From contig JAUWBQ010000096.1 in assembly GCA_030601645.1 (NCBI GenBank), positions 1 to 6,760 of the forward strand: DNA of 6,760 bases, written 5' to 3'. This document shows, piece after piece, positions 1 through 4,877 of this stretch; positions within the stretch are counted from its first letter, which is position 1; every line of letters begins with the position of its first letter. Origin of the DNA: Candidatus Bathyarchaeota archaeon. Its GTDB lineage: Archaea > Thermoproteota > Bathyarchaeia > TCS64. The position numbers and the translations under genes are program-made. The notes under the pieces are model-generated. The model was not told the origin of the DNA and made no database searches. It saw only the letters and a list, made by a program, of their open reading frames with translations.

Positions 1-563
1 GTATGAACGTAGACGTTCTCCAGGTTCACACTGATGTCCAGCGAATCGGGCTTCACGATGTAGATCCTGCCTTCGGGTATCATCTCCTTGAGCCTTGAGA
101 CGATCAGTTCGTGTATGCCGAAGTACTTGGTCGTGATGTAAGCGATCTTCTCGTGGCCCTCCAATCCCTCGGCTAACAGTCCTAGGACATTGCCTAAGAC
201 GTTGATCTCTGGATAGAGGCTTATGAGGTATTCCCCGTAGAAGCGGTGGACCGTGGCTATGGCCTCCAACAGAATCTCGTTGAGCGCCTCCCTTCCTTTC
301 TCGCTCACGCTGTACATCTTCTTCCTCGGTCCATGGCGGCTCTTCTCCCAGCGGTCGTCGAGCAGCCCTTCCTTCCGCATATCGTTGAGGACTCTGTAGA
401 GGCGGCTGAGCTCCACATCGACCCCTTGGAGAGCGAGCCTCCTGTTGACATCGTATCCGTAGAGCTCGCTGCCCCCGAACATCTTCAGGATGGTTCTCTT
501 CAACTCGTCAGTTCTCAAACAATACACCACCGCACACGGGAACACGCGCATTGTATCCCCCAT
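1..563 (-). CDS. PadR-family winged-helix transcriptional regulator (3' end outside window)
   Basis: About 187 codons are visible; the C-terminus runs off the left edge. Residues ~18-95 form a PadR-type winged helix: a first helix with LKRTILKMF, the family hallmark ELYGYDVNRRL (33-43), a recognition-helix segment ELSRLYRVLNDMRKEGLL (51-68), and a wing GPRKKMYSVSEKGREAL (78-94). The rest (~100-187) is mostly helical and then alternates strand and helix (EGRIYIVKP, LENVYVH). It is longer than the single dimerisation helix of minimal PadR proteins and may be a ligand-sensing domain that I do not recognise. Start: ATG at 563 is the first in frame. ATG at 551 is a real alternative, because a GGGGGAT stretch lies 4 bases before it. 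Upstream sits operator A with a TATA-like box, the same arrangement as two neighbouring promoters, so autoregulation or control by the same factor is likely. The family call is firm; target genes and ligand are inference. Confidence 0.85.
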   Translation of the reverse strand, partial: MGDTMRVFPCAVVYCLRTDELKRTILKMFGGSELYGYDVNRRLALQGVDVELSRLYRVLNDMRKEGLLDDRWEKSRHGPRKKMYSVSEKGREALNEILLEAIATVHRFYGEYLISLYPEINVLGNVLGLLAEGLEGHEKIAYITTKYFGIHELIVSRLKEMIPEGRIYIVKPDSLDISVNLENVYVH

Positions 564-655
564 CGTTAGATGGACACATGCGAACTATGATGCTAACCAT
601 CGCCGACACATGCTTCTAGTGGGTCTAATAACAATCTATTACCCCCGTTTATAGC

Positions 656-662
656 TAATAAA
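656..662 (-). promoter_or_regulatory. TATA-like box of the padR promoter
   Basis: On the minus strand TTTATTA begins exactly 14 bp after operator A, the same spacing as at the two other operator-linked promoters. Transcription would be expected to start about 25 bp further on, near 632, giving a leader of about 70 bases before the ATG at 563. A second candidate, CTATAAA at 648-654, is slightly closer to the gene. The choice rests on spacing, not on experiment. Confidence 0.5.
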
Positions 663-676
663 TACCTAGGCACTTT

Positions 677-703
677 TTACTATAGTACGGCGATACATAT
701 AGT
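677..703 (-). promoter_or_regulatory. Operator A: paired ACTATA-type half-sites upstream of padR
   Basis: Read toward padR, this site is ACTATATG, 9 bp, ACTATAGT, AA. ACTATAGT (679-686) is a perfect 8-bp palindrome. The second half-site (696-703) matches it in 6 of 8 positions. Their centres are 17 bp apart. The same pair, spacing and orientation recur at 1124-1150 and 5961-5987. The middle of the spacer (GGCGAT on the plus strand) differs from the A/T-rich spacers of the other two, so the conserved half-sites stand out against a diverged spacer. It lies upstream of the BRE/TATA position, as expected for an archaeal activator site. Confidence 0.7.
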
Positions 704-737
704 CTAGGTGGAAACTCGCCTGAAATATATGAGAGTT

Positions 738-1007
738 TTATTTAGAATCTACAAGAAAGGCCTTGTACCCTTTCATACTTGAGCCATCGGCCATCTTGAA
801 TGAAACGGGCAGAGTTTTGAATGAAACAGGCATGGGGATGTCCGCTTGCAGGGGAATTGGCTGCTCTATTGCTATCGGGTCTTCTCCGATCTTCATGAAG
901 CTAGGCGGAAAGAGCCGATAGAGGGTCAGCGTCATGGCTATCGGGAATCCGAAGAATACTACTATCGCCAAGGCGATTAAGGCAAACATTCCCGTTACAG
1001 GATCCAT
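738..1007 (-). CDS. Small single-pass membrane protein of unknown function (89 aa)
   Basis: I do not recognise this protein. Residues ~6-30 form one strongly hydrophobic helix (FALIALAIVVFFGFPIAMTL), followed by a polar tail of about 55 residues. The tail holds a tandem seven-residue repeat, PVSFKTL then PVSFKMA, before ADGSSMKGYKAF. Support for a real gene: a clear TATA box (minus strand, 1049-1058), a GTGAGG Shine-Dalgarno-like stretch at 1018-1023 about 10 bases before the ATG, and no competing ORF on the other strand with better signals. It is divergent from the respiratory operon and shares its roughly 260-bp promoter region, which contains operator B and further half-site-like sequences. 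An accessory subunit of the cytochrome complex is possible; that is context-based inference only. Confidence 0.6.
   Translation of the reverse strand: MDPVTGMFALIALAIVVFFGFPIAMTLTLYRLFPPSFMKIGEDPIAIEQPIPLQADIPMPVSFKTLPVSFKMADGSSMKGYKAFLVDSK
796..832. repeat. Tandem 21-bp duplication inside the 89-aa gene
   Basis: A 16-base word (plus strand TTGAATGAAAC[G/A]GGCA) occurs at 796-811 and again at 817-832 with one mismatch. The 21-bp period keeps the reading frame and duplicates seven codons, giving PVSFKTL-PVSFKMA. It looks like a recent in-frame slippage or duplication event. Confidence 0.75.
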
Positions 1008-1048
1008 ACTAATGATTCCTCACTTTTCTATTACTCTTTTTTCAGCGA

Positions 1049-1058
1049 TTATATATAA
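1049..1058 (-). promoter_or_regulatory. TATA box of the 89-aa membrane protein gene
   Basis: The minus strand reads TTATATATAA, a strong archaeal-type TATA match centred about 46 bp before the ATG. A start of transcription near 1027 and a leader of about 20 bases containing GTGAGG would follow. Unlike the other three promoters, no well-formed operator sits 14 bp upstream. Only the half-site-like ACTATAAT (1079-1086) and ACTATATT (1093-1100) are there, with 14-bp rather than 17-bp centre spacing. Confidence 0.55.
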
Positions 1059-1123
1059 GGAGCTTAGAAACATACACAATTATAGTGGGTTTAATATAGT
1101 TCAAACCATCACCAAATACAACC

Positions 1124-1150
1124 ACTATAGTATTAATAGTACTATAGTAA
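1124..1150 (+). promoter_or_regulatory. Operator B: paired ACTATAGT sites upstream of the respiratory operon
   Basis: Two perfect ACTATAGT palindromes lie at 1124-1131 and 1141-1148, centres 17 bp apart, followed by AA. This is the most complete of the three copies. The 3' half of the spacer is AATAGT, as in operator C. It lies 14 bp before a TATA-like box that would drive the CBS-Rieske-cytochrome operon. It also sits in the shared region with the divergent 89-aa gene and might act on both. Confidence 0.75.
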
Positions 1151-1164
1151 AATTATCTTATGTG

Positions 1165-1172
1165 AATATAAA
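1165..1172 (+). promoter_or_regulatory. TATA-like box of the CBS-Rieske-cytochrome operon
   Basis: AATATAAA begins exactly 14 bp after the end of operator B, matching the spacing at the other two operator-linked promoters. The start of transcription is expected near 1195, leaving a leader of about 70 bases before the first gene. That leader contains a short CCCG/CGGG inverted repeat (around 1216-1229) of unknown meaning. Confidence 0.55.
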
Positions 1173-1267
1173 CAGTAGTGTTTTGTTCTAAGATGATGGT
1201 GCCTACTCCCTGGACCCGTAGCCTTCGGGGATGTGCACTCTGATGAGAATGGAGACTGTGGAAAAAA

Positions 1268-2041
1268 ATGGGTATCCTGAACATCAACTCCGTCGAGGAC
1301 GCCATGGTCACCGTGGTCACCATGGGTTCCGAGGGGAGCCTGGCCAAGGCCATCAAGCTCATGAATGCAGGGGACCTGGAGTGCATAGTCATCACGGAGG
1401 GTGGGGACCCAATGGGAATCCTGACCAAGCGGGACATCATCCGGCTCGTGGCCCAGGACACCGACATAGATAGAGTCCCCGTCAAGGACGTGATGACGCG
1501 CCCCCTGATAACGATCGAACACGACGCCACCGTCGAGGGCCTCCTGAGGCTCATGGAGGAGAAGAAGATCCACCACCTTCCGGTCATGAAGGGGGGCAAG
1601 CTCGTGGGGATCGTCGACTCCCAGAGGATCAGATCTCTCGGCCTTCTCGACGCTCTCTCGATATTCACCATCAGCGCCCACGCCCACTACACGCCGTATC
1701 TCTACGCGAAGATGTCCCAGGTGTACGACGTACTGGCCGAGAGGCTAGAGGGGGTCACCGACATCCCTGAGATAATCAGGATCGTGAGCGACGAGCTCCG
1801 AGAGCGGGAGCTGGTGGACGAGATCACGATGGAGCAGGTCGACGACGAAATAGTCCTCACCGTCAAGGACTGCATGTACAGCAAGTCCGTCCATCCCTTC
1901 ATCGAGGGGGAGAAGGAACTCTGCGTGATGGGACTCCTAGCCTCCATGTCGATCCAGAAGGCCACGGGCAAGAGGGTCAACTTCGTGAACTTCTGCGACA
2001 TCACCGAGACTGGTTCCAAGACCAGGATAATCATGAGATGA
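1268..2041 (+). CDS. CBS-domain pair protein with a cysteine-containing C-terminal domain (257 aa)
   Basis: Residues ~10-64 and ~72-127 are two CBS repeats. Hallmarks are GDLECIVITEGGDPMGILTK with RDII (first) and VKDVMTRPLITIEHDATV, IHHLPVMKGGKLVGIVD (second). CBS pairs usually bind adenosyl nucleotides or related ligands and signal energy or redox state. There is no DNA-binding or transport domain. The remaining ~115 residues (140-257) form a separate domain with a helical start (YAKMSQVYDVLAERL) and an alpha/beta part with C202, C219 and C243. Its layout loosely recalls V4R or methanogen-output sensor domains, which I cannot confirm. Start: an in-frame stop at 1241-1243 and no earlier start codon fix ATG 1268; the Shine-Dalgarno signal is weak. 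It is the first gene of the operon, 22 bp before the Rieske gene, and probably tunes or reports on the respiratory complex. Confidence 0.85.
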   Translation: MGILNINSVEDAMVTVVTMGSEGSLAKAIKLMNAGDLECIVITEGGDPMGILTKRDIIRLVAQDTDIDRVPVKDVMTRPLITIEHDATVEGLLRLMEEKKIHHLPVMKGGKLVGIVDSQRIRSLGLLDALSIFTISAHAHYTPYLYAKMSQVYDVLAERLEGVTDIPEIIRIVSDELRERELVDEITMEQVDDEIVLTVKDCMYSKSVHPFIEGEKELCVMGLLASMSIQKATGKRVNFVNFCDITETGSKTRIIMR

Positions 2042-2049
2042 GCGGTTGC

Positions 2050-2055
2050 AGGTGG
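2050..2055 (+). promoter_or_regulatory. Ribosome binding site choosing the GTG start of the Rieske gene
   Basis: AGGTGG lies 8 bases before GTG 2064. The nearby ATG at 2057 is in another frame, so this site supports the GTG as start. Confidence 0.6.
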
Positions 2056-2063
2056 AATGAATC

Positions 2064-2633
2064 GTGACCGAGAGACGGGACGAGAACGTCGACGAGGCCG
2101 AAGAACTAGAGGCGCCGAGCAGTCCATCCCGGAGGGCTTTCCTCAAATTCCTCCTGGCGGCTTCGGCCTTGCTCTCCTTCCTCCCCTTCACGCCCATGAT
2201 CGAGTTCTTCTACGTCAAACCCAACAAACCGGATTTATCTAGGAGAAAGATTGCCAACAAGAGAGACCTCCCAGAGGGCAGCTCGATGATCTTCTTCTTC
2301 CCGGGAGAGGAGGACGTAGATCGCTCCATCCTCACGCACCTTTCCGCAGAGTACCAGTTGTCGGCTGTCGAGGAGGGGAAGGACGAGTTCATCACAGACG
2401 GATTCGTGGCCTTAAACACCATCTGCCCCCATCTGCTGTGCCCCGTCGAATTGCCCGAAGACGACGTAATCGTCTGTCCATGCCATGGGGGATTCTTCGA
2501 CATCAGGGATGGATCCGTGCTCGGAGGACCACCCCCGAGGCCTCTGCCTGCGATAAAGCTCGAAGTCGATCAGAGTACCGGGGACATCTACGCGGTCGAG
2601 CTGATCGGGAAGATAGGCTACGGAAGGGAATGA
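2064..2633 (+). CDS. Rieske [2Fe-2S] protein of a cytochrome bc-type complex
   Basis: The 189-residue protein has a charged N-terminus, then a twin-arginine-like motif SRRAFLKF (22-29) and a hydrophobic helix to about residue 50. This is the usual Tat-dependent signal anchor that places the cluster domain outside. Cluster box I is CPHLLC (121-126) and box II CPCHGG (138-143). Expected ligands are C121, H123, C138 and H141, with the C126-C140 disulfide. The GPPPRPLP segment (155-162) matches the family's Pro loop. Box II has Gly where high-potential Rieske proteins have Ser, and Phe (F145) where they have Tyr. Losing both hydrogen bonds is known to lower the midpoint potential, so a low-potential (menaquinone-type) chain is inferred. 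Start is GTG 2064, with GGTGG 8 bases ahead. Its stop overlaps the region of the cytochrome b start, indicating coupled translation. Confidence 0.95.
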   Translation: MTERRDENVDEAEELEAPSSPSRRAFLKFLLAASALLSFLPFTPMIEFFYVKPNKPDLSRRKIANKRDLPEGSSMIFFFPGEEDVDRSILTHLSAEYQLSAVEEGKDEFITDGFVALNTICPHLLCPVELPEDDVIVCPCHGGFFDIRDGSVLGGPPPRPLPAIKLEVDQSTGDIYAVELIGKIGYGRE

Positions 2634-2644
2634 CCGGAAAAATC

Positions 2645-2650
2645 GGAGAG
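2645..2650 (+). promoter_or_regulatory. Ribosome binding site for cytochrome b
   Basis: GGAGAG lies 6 bases before ATG 2657 and favours that start over the in-frame ATG at 2630. The 2630 start overlaps the Rieske stop codon and has a purine run (GGAAGGGA) directly against it, too close for normal spacing. Confidence 0.6.
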
Positions 2651-2656
2651 TCTGAC

Positions 2657-3979
2657 ATGTCAAGATCTAAAAGTTTGATTGATCGGATTGGAGACCTGTA
2701 CAGGTGGATCGACGACAGGTTCAAGGCCACGGCGCTCGCCAGCGTGAGATACAGCTTCCCCTCGACCTTCTCCCACGTCCTCAGCAACCTCGGCATGGCG
2801 ACGGTGATCTGTTTCCTGGTCACGGTCGTCACGGGTCTCCCTCTCCTCATCTACTACCGCCCGACCCCCTGGAACGTGGCCTACGACTCTATCAAGTTCA
2901 TCACAGAGGAGGTGGCTTTCGGCGCCCTCCTGAGGGGCGTCCACTACCACTCCTCCAACGGCATGGTGTTATTCTCGATACTCCACGCCATCTACGTCTT
3001 CTTCAAGAGGCTGTACAAGGGCCGGTTCGACTTCCTCTGGGTCACCGGCGTACTGCTGGCCGTCCTCACCGTCCTCACGGCGTTCACGGGATACGTTCTC
3101 ATCTTCAACGACAGGGCCGTGGAGGCCCAGAACATCATGATGGGGATCACCGAGGCCATCCACCCTCTGATGAAGGCTCTCTTCGCCGGTACGGGCCTCT
3201 CCGACAGGGCCCTGCGCCTGTATGCTTTCCACATCGCAATCCTCCCGACCATCATCCTAGCCTTCCTATCTGTGCACCTGCCGAGAGCCCTGAGGATCAG
3301 CGTACCCATGATCATCGGCATCTTCGCGGTACTCCTCATAGCCACAGGCATCTACCCCGCGGAGCTGGGTCCGAAATACGACCCTGCGATTACGATCCAG
3401 TTCATGCCCCCCGAGTGGTACTTCCTCTGGGTCTTCACCCTGTTGAGGACCTGGGCCCCCGTGATCTACGTCGGGGTCCTGATACCCGGCATCTGGGTCG
3501 TCCTGATGATGCTCGCGCCATGGATCGACACGGGGCGGCGGCCCAGGCTGACTGACAGGCCCAAGATGGCCATCATCGGGGTCTCCAGCATCGTCTACTT
3601 CATCTATCTCACGTTGAGGGGGGTCACGGGGGTCGGTCCCCCTGCGACCCAGATCCCAGCCTACGAGGTGGTCGGGGTCCTCGTCGCCGTCGTGCTCGCC
3701 TCGGGCATCGTGTTCCGACTGATCACCCCCATGCTCAACAGGAGAGTCAAGTCGCCTAAGCGAGGCGAGGGACGATACCTGACACCGAACATAGCGACAG
3801 CCCTTCTGCTGGCGATCGTCGGCGTGCAGTTGGTCCTCGTGTGGGCCTTCGCCAACGCCTACGTCATGGGGAACTCCCGGCTGGTCTCTCTCGATTTAGG
3901 GTTGATCCTGCTCGGTCTCGGGATGTCTCAACACATATACGCCACCGCCTCGAAACTACCCTCAAGTGCGAAAAGGTGA
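2657..3979 (+). CDS. Cytochrome b, fused b6/subunit IV type, of a quinol-oxidising bc complex (440 aa)
   Basis: This is the diheme membrane subunit that oxidises quinol and works with the Rieske protein just upstream. Helix B carries H96 and H110 (13 residues between), helix D carries H192 and H207 (14 residues between). The 14-residue gap is the b6 pattern; mitochondrial-type cytochrome b has 13. The Qo-site motif PEWY is intact at 252-255, so the N-terminal four-helix part and the subunit IV-like part are on one chain. By eye there are about ten membrane helices (near 44-66, 92-116, 126-150, 186-210, 213-233, 265-289, 303-321, 336-356, 377-402, 408-428). That is two more than the usual eight of a full-length cytochrome b. 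No Cys sits at the start of helix A, so the extra c-type heme of b6f is not expected. The frame stays open upstream of 2630, but that part overlaps the Rieske coding region and has no family similarity. Confidence 0.93.
   Translation: MSRSKSLIDRIGDLYRWIDDRFKATALASVRYSFPSTFSHVLSNLGMATVICFLVTVVTGLPLLIYYRPTPWNVAYDSIKFITEEVAFGALLRGVHYHSSNGMVLFSILHAIYVFFKRLYKGRFDFLWVTGVLLAVLTVLTAFTGYVLIFNDRAVEAQNIMMGITEAIHPLMKALFAGTGLSDRALRLYAFHIAILPTIILAFLSVHLPRALRISVPMIIGIFAVLLIATGIYPAELGPKYDPAITIQFMPPEWYFLWVFTLLRTWAPVIYVGVLIPGIWVVLMMLAPWIDTGRRPRLTDRPKMAIIGVSSIVYFIYLTLRGVTGVGPPATQIPAYEVVGVLVAVVLASGIVFRLITPMLNRRVKSPKRGEGRYLTPNIATALLLAIVGVQLVLVWAFANAYVMGNSRLVSLDLGLILLGLGMSQHIYATASKLPSSAKR
3973..3978 (+). promoter_or_regulatory. 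Ribosome binding site for the hexaheme cytochrome
   Basis: AAGGTG overlaps the cytochrome b stop codon (3977-3979) and sits 6 bases before ATG 3985. It supports this start over far-upstream in-frame ATGs and suggests translational coupling. Confidence 0.6.
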
Positions 3980-3984
3980 AAAAA

Positions 3985-4734
3985 ATGGGTAAGAGATCTA
4001 CTCCAAGGATGCTTTATCTCCTCATCGCCGTCACTTTACTCTCAACGGCAATGGGCTATCACGTAGAGGCACAGGAAATCGAAAATTACCTAGGCCCTGA
4101 AGCATGCATGACCTGCCACTCAACGCAGTATGAGGAGTGGGGAGACTCGAAACACTCGCAGGCCTTCTCGGATCCCGCCTTCCAGGAAGAGTGGGCATCC
4201 AAGGGCAATCCTGATGACTGCCTCCAGTGCCACACCACGGGTTTCGACTCCTCCTCGGGGGACTACGCCTTCGAGGGGGTGACCTGTGAGTCCTGCCACG
4301 GTGCCGGTCTTACCATGGCGGTCGACACGTCCCCGGAGCTGTGCGGGAGCTGCCACACCGGGGAGTACGGGAAGAACAGGTTCGAGGAGTTCTCGGAGGG
4401 CACCCACTTCGACTCAGGGGTCACCTGCTCCGACTGCCACATGTACGAAGAGAGCCACCGCATGGAGATCGAGTCCAAGGCCTGCGCCACCTGTCACACG
4501 GGCGAGGGCATCCACTCGCGGAGCATGATAGGCGATCTGCAGATCAGGGCCCTACATGCGGAAGACCAGGTAACACAGATCGAAGCGGAGCACCAAGAGG
4601 TTCTCGACCAGTTGTCAGATGTGCAGAAGCGTGCAACTCTCGTGGGCCAGCTGACATATGTCGGGGCTGCGGCGCTCCTACTGATGGGGCTCGTTGTTGT
4701 GTTTCTCTACATGAGGCAGAGAGGGACCTCTTAA
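3985..4734 (+). CDS. Hexaheme c-type cytochrome with C-terminal membrane anchor (249 aa)
   Basis: Six CxxCH heme-attachment motifs are present: CMTCH (41), CLQCH (79), CESCH (101), CGSCH (120), CSDCH (148) and CATCH (167). An N-terminal signal sequence (~8-29, LYLLIAVTLLSTAMG) exports it. The heme region resembles the cytochrome c554/NrfH-like multiheme group (EACMTCHSTQYEEW, SKHSQAF, GVTCESCHG), with extra His residues available as distal ligands. After the hemes comes a stretch rich in heptad-like Leu, Ile and Val (about 184-219), probably a coiled coil. A single helix (223-242) and a short basic tail follow. The heme head would thus stand on a short stalk on the outer face of the membrane. 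As last gene of the operon it is the likely electron acceptor of the Rieske/cytochrome b complex, in place of a soluble monoheme cytochrome. An enzymatic role such as nitrogen or sulfur oxide reduction cannot be excluded, though no partner enzyme is in view. Confidence 0.92.
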   Translation: MGKRSTPRMLYLLIAVTLLSTAMGYHVEAQEIENYLGPEACMTCHSTQYEEWGDSKHSQAFSDPAFQEEWASKGNPDDCLQCHTTGFDSSSGDYAFEGVTCESCHGAGLTMAVDTSPELCGSCHTGEYGKNRFEEFSEGTHFDSGVTCSDCHMYEESHRMEIESKACATCHTGEGIHSRSMIGDLQIRALHAEDQVTQIEAEHQEVLDQLSDVQKRATLVGQLTYVGAAALLLMGLVVVFLYMRQRGTS

Positions 4735-4736
4735 CA

Positions 4737-4743
4737 TTTTTTT
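4737..4743 (+). terminator. Poly-T terminator of the respiratory operon
   Basis: Seven T residues begin 3 bases after the TAA of the hexaheme cytochrome gene, followed by ACTTTCG. A T-run without a strong hairpin is the normal archaeal stop signal. It separates the operon from the convergent collagen-like gene. Confidence 0.65.
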
Positions 4744-4825
4744 ACTTTCGTGAATGTGGGCATCGTCAATCTGGAATGATGTCCTCTATTCCTTCTGGGT
4801 CAATTCGAAACCCAAGATCGTCCGT

Positions 4826-4835
4826 AAAAAAAAAA
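4826..4835 (-). terminator. Poly-T terminator of the collagen-stalk gene
   Basis: The minus strand carries ten T residues 43 bases after the stop codon of the convergent gene. Together with the plus-strand T-run at 4737-4743 it brackets a 143-bp convergent intergenic stretch in which I see no other feature. Confidence 0.65.
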
Positions 4836-4877
4836 TAAGAAAGGGGATTTGAACGATGCAGCTGGATTCTTCGTCTG

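Noticed and set aside
246..569. A 107-codon plus-strand frame opposite padR.
   Set aside because: The minus strand encodes an unmistakable PadR winged helix over the same bases.
1193..1243. A 16-codon mini-ORF in the leader of the CBS operon, in frame with the CBS gene and starting near the predicted transcription start.
   Set aside because: It is short, has no ribosome binding site or recognisable attenuator pattern, and frame agreement has a one-in-three chance. Noted only as a possible leader peptide.
1142..1687. Long antisense frames opposite the CBS gene.
   Set aside because: They mirror the high-GC codon pattern of the CBS gene, show low-complexity composition, and have no recognisable domain or promoter.
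2438..2656. An open frame extends the cytochrome b reading frame about 73 codons upstream.
   Set aside because: This part overlaps the Rieske coding region, including its cluster box II, is Arg-rich without family similarity, and a good ribosome binding site stands at 2645-2650 before ATG 2657.
3841..3984. The hexaheme cytochrome frame is open back to an ATG at 3841.
   Set aside because: It overlaps the cytochrome b coding region. The signal peptide begins just after ATG 3985, which has its own Shine-Dalgarno at 3973-3978.
1262..3990. Nearly the same start context (GAAAAAAATGGGTA-like) at the CBS gene and the hexaheme cytochrome gene.
   Set aside because: A-rich bases before a start codon are common and the match is short, so it is probably chance.
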